Assembly: GCA_023014485.1 (NCBI GenBank)
Contig: JAJOZX010003319.1
Span: 134,001-198,000, forward strand
Reading direction: 5' to 3'
DNA from: Bathynomus jamesi
Taxonomy: Eukaryota; Arthropoda; Malacostraca; Isopoda; Cirolanidae
Length of the DNA: 64,000 nt
This document shows, one piece after another, positions 56,485-64,000 of this stretch. Under the pieces are notes generated by a model. It made no database searches. It was not told where the DNA came from and worked only from the letters and a program-made list of their open reading frames with translations. Both the position numbers and the translations under genes were made by a program. How positions within the stretch are numbered: position 1 is the stretch's first letter; each line of letters starts with the position of its first letter.

Positions 56485-59400
56485 CTAAAGCTCAGATAGG
56501 ATGCGAGATTGGGAGAGGAAGAGGAAAAGATGGTCAAGCGAGAAGAGAGGGCTCTCAGCGAGCATAAGGCGTAAACGTTCGGGGAGGGGGAAATCAGAAA
56601 GGAACGGAAAAGCGCGACGACGTACTGACGACAGGGTGGGGCATTCCACAAGGATGTGAGAGACGGTGAGGGGCAACTGGCAGGAGGCGCAACGAGGAGC
56701 CTCCTGCCGGAACATAAGATAGCCGTGCGTGAGGCGCGTATGGCCGATGCGAAGCCGCGCAAGGACGACCTCTTTGTGTCTGGAGCGGTGGAAAGAGGAC
56801 ACCCAATATGACAGACGGGGGCGGATGGACCAGAGTTTATTTCCGGTGGCATCCCAGGACTGTTGCCACATGCGATCGTAAAAGGAACGAAAGACCTGCA
56901 CATAGTCTGAGAAGGGGAGCGGGCGGGGGAGGGGAGGCAGCGAGGCGGCGGACCGGGCTAAGCGGTCCACCGCCTCATTACCGGAAACACCAACATGGGC
57001 GGGAACCCAGCAGAAGGTGACCCGGATCCAGTGAATGGTGTGCAGGACATGGTACTCCTGTTGAATAAGGCGTACGAGGGGGTCCGGGGAATCATAGCGC
57101 TCGAGCGCCTGAAGGGCACTCAGCGAGTCCGAAAAAATGGTACAGGAGGACCGCGAACAACCCGATACCAGACGGAGGGCTTCCAGAAGGGCAAAGAGCT
57201 CCGCGGAAAAGATGGAGGCCTGAACCAGCAGGGGGATACCCCGGGAGGGAGGTGACAATGACGGAGAGAAGACGGCGGCCGCGACACCTGCAGGGGAGCG
57301 CGAGCCGTCGGTGTAGACGGGAACGTCATCCGAATGGACGGGAAGATGGGCCAGAAAAGAAGACCGGAGGACGGCAGGAAGAGACTCCTTACGCAGGCCA
57401 CGGAGCGCCTGGCAACGGCAGATAGGGGTGGTCCGCCAGGGGGGCGACAGATCGAAGGAGAACGGCAGAATAGAGGGTGGGGGGATCCCCAGGGACGAGA
57501 AAATCTCGGCCAGAGAGGCAGCGAAATGCCATGTGTCAGGCCAGGGTAGCGCCTGGGAGATCACGGAGAAGAGTAGGGACTTCGGGAGGCGGCAGATGCG
57601 AAGGTAGCACTTCGCCATGAGAAGGCCCTGGCAAAGGGGCAGGGGGGGGGTGTCCACAGTCCACCTGAAGACTAGCGACAGGGGACGAGCGGAAGGCACC
57701 CGACGCCAGGCGAAGGCCACGGTGGAGAAGAGGATCCAGCATACGGAGTGCCGGAGAGGAGGCGGAACTGTAGACCACACAGCCGTAGTGACACGGGATT
57801 GCACCAGGGAGGTGTACAGGCGCAGCAGAGTACGCCTGTCCGCCCCCCAGGTCGTGTGGGACAGATGACCCAAAAGGGAGAAGGTGCGGCGAGATGTTTG
57901 CCGCAACCGCCTAAGGTGTGGAACCCAACCGAAAAATCCGTCGAGGGTCATACCCAGGAATCTAACGGATGGGACGAGGGAAGAGGAGTGCCGGCAAGGG
58001 TAAGAGCGAAGGTATGCGACAGACGGAGGCGCCGAGGACGGAAAAGCATACTGGAAGACTTAGAGGGTGAGAAAGCATAGCCAACCGAGGACGCCCAGCG
58101 AACCACCGCATTGATGGCTAGCTGGAGCCGACGTTCAGCCAAAGACGGGAGGCGGCCAGAGCAATAGATAGCCAGGTCATCGGCATAGAGGGAGCTACGA
58201 ACGGATGTAGGCAGGACCGTAGCGACTGTTTCATCACGAGTGAGAAACACAAGACGCTAAGGACACTACCCTGAGGGACACCCTCCTCCAACGGAAAGCG
58301 GTCAGAGAGGGCAGAACCGATGCGGACGCGGAAAGAACGGGCGGACAAGAAGTTACAAATAAAGGAAGGGAGAAAGCCTACGAAACCCAGGGAGCGTAAG
58401 CAGTCGAAGACCGCGCTCCGCCGGGTAGTATCGTAGGCCTTCTGGAGGTCGAAAAAGACGGCGAGTACAAATTGATGCCGGGAGAAAGCCTCCTGCACGT
58501 CATGGCTAAGGAGAAGGAGGGGGTCGGTGGTAGACCGGAAGCGCCGGAAACCAGCCTGGGTAGCAGGGTACTGGTCACTCGCCTCCAAGGTAAAGGACAG
58601 CCGCGAGGCGACCATCGCCTCCATCACCTTGCAGGCACAGCATGTTAGGGAAATGGGGCGATAGTTCGACGGGAGTGAGGGGTCTTTATCGGGCTTCGGG
58701 ATGGGGACGACGATGGACTCACGCCATCGGTCCGGAAATGAACCCTCCAACCAAATCCGGTTATAGAGGTCCAGTAGAAAGCTGAGAGCAGAGGGGTGGA
58801 GATGCCGTAAAAGGTCATAAGGGATATTATCAGGGCCGGGGGCAGAGGAGCGTCGGGGGCGGAGGGCCTCCCGAAGCTCTGTCATGTGGAAGAGGTGATT
58901 ATAGGGGTCATTCCTATGAGGTGGAAATTCCGGTGGGTCGCGGCGGGAGTGGGGGGAATTGGAACTGGAGATGGCTGCAAAGTGCGCCGCGAGTGCGTTC
59001 GCGACGGCCTCCGGATCGGACACGAACTCGTCGTCCCCGACCCGAAGCACCGGGGGTCGAGGGGGGACACGGGTCCCCTCAAAGCTACGCACCTTGCGCC
59101 AAACAGTCAAAGGGGCAGTCGAGGAGGAGATCCCGGACACGTAACTCGGCCAGGAGGTACGCCGGGCCAGTTTCAGGACCCGACGGGCCACTGCCTTCAG
59201 GCGCTGAAATTCTATCTTGTGCTCCAGCTGGCGGGTCCGGTAGAAGCGGCGGCCGGCACGGCGCCGCTCCTGAATGGCATGGGAGCACTCTGGGGTCCAC
59301 CATGGGACGCTTCGCGGTCTGGGGGAGCCAGAGGTACGGGGGATGCAACTGGCGGCAGCCGAGAGGATCTTACTCTAGAGGAAGGCGAGGGCCTCATTGA

Positions 59401-60139
59401 TGGAGGGAAAGGCAGGAATTGATGGCGAGATCGCCGTGCCCCTCGCGTATGAGGCCCAGTCTGCTCGGGCAAACAGCCAGCGCGGGCGGACAGAGGTGGG
59501 GGGGAGGAGACGGGTCGGGGTAAGACACACTGGGAAATGGTCACTGCCGGAAGAATCCGGCAGGACCTCCCAGGTGAACTCCGTCACGATTTCGAGGGAA
59601 ACCAGGGAAAGGTCGATACAGGTGAAACTGTCATGGGCCGAGTGAAGGCAGGTTGGGGAGCCATCGTTCAGAAAGGTGAACTCGAGCTCGTCCATAAGGG
59701 AGAGAAGGGTCCCGGAGAGAAAGGTGGAGCAAACGTCCCCCCAGGCCGGGTCCCGACTGTTGAAGTCCCCGAGAATCAGAAAAGGGCGGGGAAGCTGGAG
59801 AATTAGGTCATGGAGAGAATCGGGTGGAGGGCGTATGTTAGGGGAGAGGTAGAGAGAGCAGACCGTGAGCTGGCGCCCCAAGAAAAGGCGCACGGCCACA
59901 GCTTGCAGGACTGTATGGAGCGGGAGGGGGTGGAAAGGGATGGAGCGGTGCACGAAGACCGCGGCGCCCCCCCTCCCCGCCCCATCGAGAGGCGGGGAAG
60001 GGAGCCCGCAGTAACCGGACACTCGAGGAGGGAACGGGATCCCAGAATCGTCTCCTGAAGGCAGAAACACACCGGACACCTGGATGCCAGGAGAGAGGAG
60101 AGACTCTCGAGGCCCACCAGGAGCCCGCGGATGTTCCAC
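56485..60139 (-). pseudogene. ORF2 polyprotein: endonuclease, RT and RNase H (copy 2)
   Basis: Starts MEHPRAPGGPRES at 60139, 49 bp after the ORF1 stop. Endonuclease blocks FLILGDFNSRDPAWGD and SGSDHFPVC; RT blocks VPIPKPDKDPSLPSNYRPIS, FFDLQKAYDTT, EGVPQGSVL and SLYADDLAIYCSG; RNase H residues in VYTDGS, IFSAELFALLEAL, FSDSLSALQAL and WVPAHVGVSGNEAVDRLA; C-terminal CASCQLPLTVSHILVEC knuckle. Damage: a TAG after EALAFL (copy 1 has GAG), and frameshifts near 58250 and 57950. The RNase H domain is complete, which places the element in the I supergroup. In the family the protein primes cDNA synthesis at the nicked target. Confidence 0.9.
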
Positions 60140-60188
60140 TGCAGGAGCGAGGTATAGGGAGGGGTAGGAAGGTCAGCGTAAAGGATGA

Positions 60189-62291
60189 TTATGGGGTGGG
60201 TGGGCCGATCGGGCGGCCCGAGATTAAAGAGGGAATCGGAAAGCCCCGGAGTTCAGTGAGGGACGCCGAACGAGGGCGAAGGCGAGGGTCCCCCCGACGA
60301 GGGGGCGATGTGGAACCAGACGCCGGCAAGTCCTCCAGAGGAGGAGTCTCCCGGACGTCCGGGGGAGAGCGATGCAGAGAAGGGGATGTGAGAGGTATCC
60401 AGAATGCCCCTCCCTTCACCGGAGGTGTGGGGGAGGCAGGACTACGAGGGGGAGTGGAAAATAACACCTCACCCAGAGGCATTGGCAGGTCGAGGAGAGA
60501 GATGGGGCGGGTCAAACGCGGGGGCGTGCACGTCCCACCCACGCCGACCAGGCGGGCGAGTTCCCCCTCCAGTGGGTCCATCGACCGGGCCGGAGAGGGG
60601 TGTATCTCAGCCCCCACCACGAGGGCCGACGGGGACCCCAGGGGGGAGCGTGCATAACGGTTGCGCAGTGGGGACGGTGAGGACACCGGGGCGGTAGGGC
60701 GAAGGGGGCGTTTGTGTTTAGGAGAGGAAGGTGATGCGAGGCTTATGGCGTCGAACCTTTCGGGGTCACCACTGGCGCGGCGCTTGCGGCCCCTATCCCT
60801 CCGTCGTGCGGCCCGCGTGGGTGACGGCGGGTCACGATCCGGAATGGGGGTGGCCGAAGGCGCCGGTGGAGAGGGCGTAGAAGGGGCAGGGGGGGTTGCG
60901 GACGAAGCATCGGCGTTCGCGGAGGGAGCACGTGGGGACGCGCTGGTAGTACGGAGAGCCGCGGTAGGAGTCCGCTGGGCGGCAGAGGATGGACTGGGAG
61001 TAGCGGACACGGTGGGTGGAGGCGCGTTGGGAACCGCCGGTGAGGACGGGGTCCGGGAACGGAGAGCCTCGGCGTACGAGGCACCACGCCGGACCTCGCC
61101 GCCACGCAACCGCTCCCGCGCCTCCCGAGCACTGAGAAACTCTGATGAACAGAGGGCCCGAACCTCCCTTTCAAAGAGGAAGGACGGGCAAGAGCGGGAT
61201 GAAGCAGGGTGTGGTCCATGGCAGTTGGTGCAGGAAGGCGGAGCAGTACAGGGCAAGGGGTGGGGAGGGCCGCCGCAGCGGACACACAACGGGGCCGGCT
61301 GACGGCAGGAGCTGCTCACGTGGCCAAACCTATTACACTGAAAACAGCGCGTAGGATCTGGCACGTATGGTCGTACTGAGAATTCGCACGCTCGTCTCTC
61401 ACCAAAGCCCCAGAATACCGAAACGGGGGGCACCAGTGAGTCGAAAGTGAGGAGCAGGCGAGGAGAAGGGGCAGTTGGGGACCGCGATCTGTCGGGAAAG
61501 CGGTACACCCTCACAACACCCTGGGATGCGAGGTCAATCTGGAGGTCTTCCACCGGGATGGGTAGAAGACGAGCAGCGTAAATTGTGCCCTGGCACTGAT
61601 TGAGGCGGGGGTGGGGAGTCACCGTGATCCCGCAGCCCAGGACATCGGGGATAGCGAGCAGAGAGGAGGTTTCGGCAGAGGAACGCGACCTTATCAAAAT
61701 GGAGCCATCCCTCTGAGGCCGAAGGTCAAAACGCGCCGTCCCCGTCTTCCCATGGATCGCTCGAAAGAGACGTTCGTGGTTAGTGGGGAGGGGCTTGGAG
61801 GAGGAGGGGCGGAGGACGAGGAACTTGTCCATCGTCCTAAGGCCGAGTGAAGCCATCTGGCCAAACACCACCGGAACTTCGAGGGGGCGAGAAGACGAGA
61901 AAGGCAGACGGCGACGTCGGGTCCCACGTCCCCCAGGGGCCGAGGGGGCCGGGGGCAATGAGGCCCGACCGGAGTGGGAGGCGACCGGGGCCGCGGGCCT
62001 CCCACCTGAGGGCGAAAAAGCAGGTGGGTCCCTATCGGGACATGGAATATGGGGGGATCCAGGGGTCGGGGGGTCCACTGCAGGTCCATCCGCTACTGGC
62101 GGGGGTCGGGCAGCGGCGCCACGAGCCTGGGGAAGAGAGGGAGAGGAGGCGTCGGCAAGAAGAGCAGACGGGGTGGGCGAGGGCTGCCGACTGCCCTTAC
62201 CAGACCCACGGTCCAAAGAGGTAGTCAGAGGGAGGTCAGATGCACAAGCCGGGTCGTCAACGAGGTCCATTAGAGTTGTAAGTGTTTCCAT
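60189..62291 (-). CDS. ORF1 Gag-like nucleic-acid-binding protein (copy 2), intact
   Basis: A 700-codon uninterrupted frame, starting METLTTLMDLVDDPACAS. Residues 1-130 are Pro/Ser/Arg-rich; a central domain follows (residues 140-290, with RDGSILIRSRSS). Three CCHC-type knuckles lie at about 310-375 (CFQCNRFGHVSSSC, CVRCGGPPHPLPC, CTNCHGPHPASSRSC). The C-terminal third is low-complexity Pro/Ala/Ser with a basic RRDRGRKRRASGD patch, a possible nuclear-localisation signal. Such proteins package the element RNA into ribonucleoprotein particles. Long open frames on the opposite strand are shadows of its GC-rich codon use. Confidence 0.9.
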   Translation of the reverse strand: METLTTLMDLVDDPACASDLPLTTSLDRGSGKGSRQPSPTPSALLADASSPSLPQARGAAARPPPVADGPAVDPPTPGSPHIPCPDRDPPAFSPSGGRPAAPVASHSGRASLPPAPSAPGGRGTRRRRLPFSSSRPLEVPVVFGQMASLGLRTMDKFLVLRPSSSKPLPTNHERLFRAIHGKTGTARFDLRPQRDGSILIRSRSSAETSSLLAIPDVLGCGITVTPHPRLNQCQGTIYAARLLPIPVEDLQIDLASQGVVRVYRFPDRSRSPTAPSPRLLLTFDSLVPPVSVFWGFGERRACEFSVRPYVPDPTRCFQCNRFGHVSSSCRQPAPLCVRCGGPPHPLPCTAPPSCTNCHGPHPASSRSCPSFLFEREVRALCSSEFLSAREARERLRGGEVRRGASYAEALRSRTPSSPAVPNAPPPTVSATPSPSSAAQRTPTAALRTTSASPRAPSANADASSATPPAPSTPSPPAPSATPIPDRDPPSPTRAARRRDRGRKRRASGDPERFDAISLASPSSPKHKRPLRPTAPVSSPSPLRNRYARSPLGSPSALVVGAEIHPSPARSMDPLEGELARLVGVGGTCTPPRLTRPISLLDLPMPLGEVLFSTPPRSPASPTPPVKGGAFWIPLTSPSLHRSPPDVRETPPLEDLPASGSTSPPRRGDPRLRPRSASLTELRGFPIPSLISGRPIGPPTP

Positions 62292-62794
62292 AGAAAATGT
62301 TTATTGTAGTTTCGCGCCCGGGGCCGCGGGGAACCAATTACCCGGGGCCCAAGGGGACCAAGCGCACGCCGGCAGGGGGTGGGTGCCTCGTCCCATGCAG
62401 GTACCCCCGTTTCAAAAGGGGCCCTTGCAGCGTCGAGAGTTCTCCCCCACCGGCAGCAAAGACCAAGGCCCCCCAGGGTCCCAGGCCTGGGCACCCTACC
62501 AGCCAACTTAGTCCGGCCCCGGCCATGGGGGCGAGACCCCCAGCGACCAGCCCCGGCAGCCCACGGGGCGCGCGAAGTGAACAGAGAAAGCAGAAAAAAC
62601 AGAGGGGGCAAGGAAGAGGGTAAAGAGGGGAAGACAGGAAAGAGGGGGCTGTAGGATAGCAGGGTATGCTAAAAGTCCACTTCGCAACCGGGCGGGGACC
62701 CGGCAGGGCCCCCAGCCGCGGCTGACCCCCCTCGCCACATGTAGGCAGGAGCCCGTGGGCGATCCACCCCAGAAAGACCACCCGCGGGGAGGGG

Positions 62795-62797
<3 letters not shown>

Positions 62798-62857
<60 letters not shown>
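62798..62857. repeat. (TA)n microsatellite
   Basis: About 30 TA units directly abutting the 5' end of the retrotransposon. Confidence 0.95.
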
Positions 62858-62861
<4 letters not shown>

Positions 62862-63163
62862 TAGCATTCATTAGTTTTACTGTACTCTGTGTGTCTCTGT
62901 AGTCTGGACACCATTTTAAAGGCCAATAAAACTTTTCAATTTTTCATAATCTTTATTTACACATTGCATAATTTAAGAATTGTTTTATAAATCAGCTTCC
63001 TTGAAATAATCAACATGCCAAAGCATTCTAATTAGCTACAATTGAACAATGTAGCAATCAGAAAAATTTCAATTATTTTAAAATAAACATCTCAGACCAA
63101 AAACACAAAAACCCACTGAAAATTCCAGTGGGTTTTGGGTTGGGTTTTTGGGTGCCAACCCTG

Positions 63164-63233
63164 TGGAGCAGCCATAAAATTGAACAACTTCCACCACTTT
63201 GGTGCTGGCTGGCACGGGGAGGAATCAGAAGCC
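63164..63233 (-). pseudogene. Old hAT transposase, upstream piece
   Basis: The minus-strand codons read SPCQPAPKWWKLFNFMAAP and continue in frame, after removing 51492-63163 and one TSD copy, into 51491 (APSTAFQNPIVSQ). The rest upstream is lost at a (TA)n tract. Confidence 0.8.
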
Positions 63234-63336
63234 ACATATATATATATGGGAATGAACTCAGAATGGTTCCCTGAGGTTTTTTATGATACACACAGACCAT
63301 GCATGGAACAAGGAACTTTTCTAGGATAATTAAATC

Positions 63337-64000
63337 CACTATAGTCTGAATAAGTAATGGTAAATGACAAATACCATAGTTTTTCTTTTTCATGATGCTA
63401 GCCCAATGTGGGCAATGGGTCACTCGCAAAGAGGTCCCAAAAATATAGCTTCCCTCACCAGCTATCTGCGAAGCAGATATGATCCAGCTTTGGGACAGGA
63501 TCTAGGGTTTAAAGCAGCCTAGCCCAGCTACATTTAGAACCTCAATATAAGCAAAAGAATCGCTGCCTTCACGTCAGATTGAATACATCAAAGAAAAAGG
63601 GGTAACTATTATATTTTTAGCCAAAAACCAAAACTTAAACTTGAAATAGACATGATATGTGCCTTGAAAAGGGGATGCTCAATTCTGCCAGTTGAGGTTT
63701 AAGTTTTGGTTTTTGGCTAAAAATATAATAGTTACCCCTTTTTCTTTGATGTATTCAATCTGATGTGAAGACAGCGAGTCTTTTGCTTATATTGAGGTTC
63801 TAAATGTAGCTGGGCTGGGCTGCTTTAAACCCAAGATCCTGTCCCAAAGCTGGATCCTATCTGCTTTGCAGATAGCTGGTGAGGGAAGCTATATTTTTGG
63901 GACCTCTATGCGAGTGACCCGTTGCCCACATTGGGCTAGCATCATGAAAAAGAAAAACTATGGTATTTGTCATTTACCATTACTTATTCAGACTATAGTG
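63337..64000. repeat. Foldback element, cut by the window end
   Basis: Arms 63337 to about 63640 and about 63697-64000 are inverted copies with few differences: CACTATAGTCTGAATAAGTA at the left, TACTTATTCAGACTATAGTG at the right. The loop is about 55 bp. No frame of interest. The right boundary coincides with the last base of the window, so the true end could lie beyond. Confidence 0.88.

Larger units (their letters stand above)
56339..62797 (-). mobile_element. GC-rich non-LTR retrotransposon, copy 2
   Basis: 6.46 kb on the minus strand, nearly identical to copy 1 over its whole length, from the CCCCCTCCCCGCGGGTGG 5' end at 62797 to an A tail at 56339-56349. (TA)n runs touch both ends (about 56322-56338 and 62798-62857). 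ORF1 is intact. ORF2 has few breaks, so this is the younger or less damaged copy. Confidence 0.92.
51492..63163 (+). mobile_element. hAT element swollen to 11.7 kb by nested insertions
   Basis: Left terminus CAGTGTTGGCAAAAACC and right terminus GGGTTTTTGGGTGCCAACCCTG-type end are inverted repeats. Identical octamers TGGAGCAG occur at 51484-51491 and 63164-63171. The element's own sequence is about 51492-52440 (with BED-finger gene start) and 62860-63163. Between these lie a DNA element, a hAT MITE and a GC-rich retrotransposon, all in (TA)n sequence. Confidence 0.9.

Overview
This window looks like AT-rich, repeat-dense chromosomal DNA of an animal, probably an invertebrate and perhaps an arthropod such as a crustacean. 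The reasons are a spliced exon of a TMEM164-like gene, many (TA)n microsatellites, hAT, Tc1/mariner, pogo and piggyBac elements, CR1 and I/jockey-type non-LTR retrotransposons, and multicopy invertebrate-type orphan genes. The lineage is inferred. No operons, CRISPR arrays, rRNA or tRNA genes were seen.

Layout. 1-5.9 kb: a three-level nest (Tc1 in a hAT-type MITE in a palindromic repeat), a small Tc1 MITE and a hAT element with a perfect 8-bp target-site duplication (TSD). 6-16.4 kb: one CR1 retrotransposon with an SGNH-esterase ORF1, split inside its endonuclease by a 5.7-kb compound inverted-repeat insertion, which holds a hAT MITE, which holds a mariner deletion derivative. 16.4-20.2 kb: a 5'-truncated I/jockey-like retrotransposon and a second copy of the same mariner derivative. 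20.6-22.6 kb: hAT, pogo and Tigger-like short elements.

23.2 kb carries the only convincing cellular gene part, a minus-strand exon resembling the start of TMEM164. 25.4-31.2 kb holds two head-to-head decayed copies of an uncharacterised multicopy protein family; one is cut by a piggyBac-like TTAA element. 31.5-38.05 kb and 56.3-62.8 kb are two near-identical GC-rich non-LTR retrotransposons (Gag with CCHC knuckles; endonuclease, RT and RNase H), both minus strand and both placed in (TA)n tracts. 38-41.4 kb has two foldback elements, one with 9-bp TSDs. 44.4-50.6 kb is a palindromic element interrupted by a non-LTR element with a 15-bp TSD, itself interrupted by a hAT MITE.

51.3-63.2 kb is the most remarkable nest. 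An old hAT transposase fragment is split by a second hAT (BED finger; TSD TGGAGCAG at 51484 and 63164). Its interior was expanded by four further blocks sitting in (TA)n sequence, including a DNA element of a type I cannot assign. The window ends in a 660-bp foldback.

Almost every coding region is broken by stops or frameshifts. The exception is ORF1 of the second GC-rich retrotransposon (700 codons). The terminal repeats, duplications and reading frames allow the order of insertion to be read directly from the sequence.
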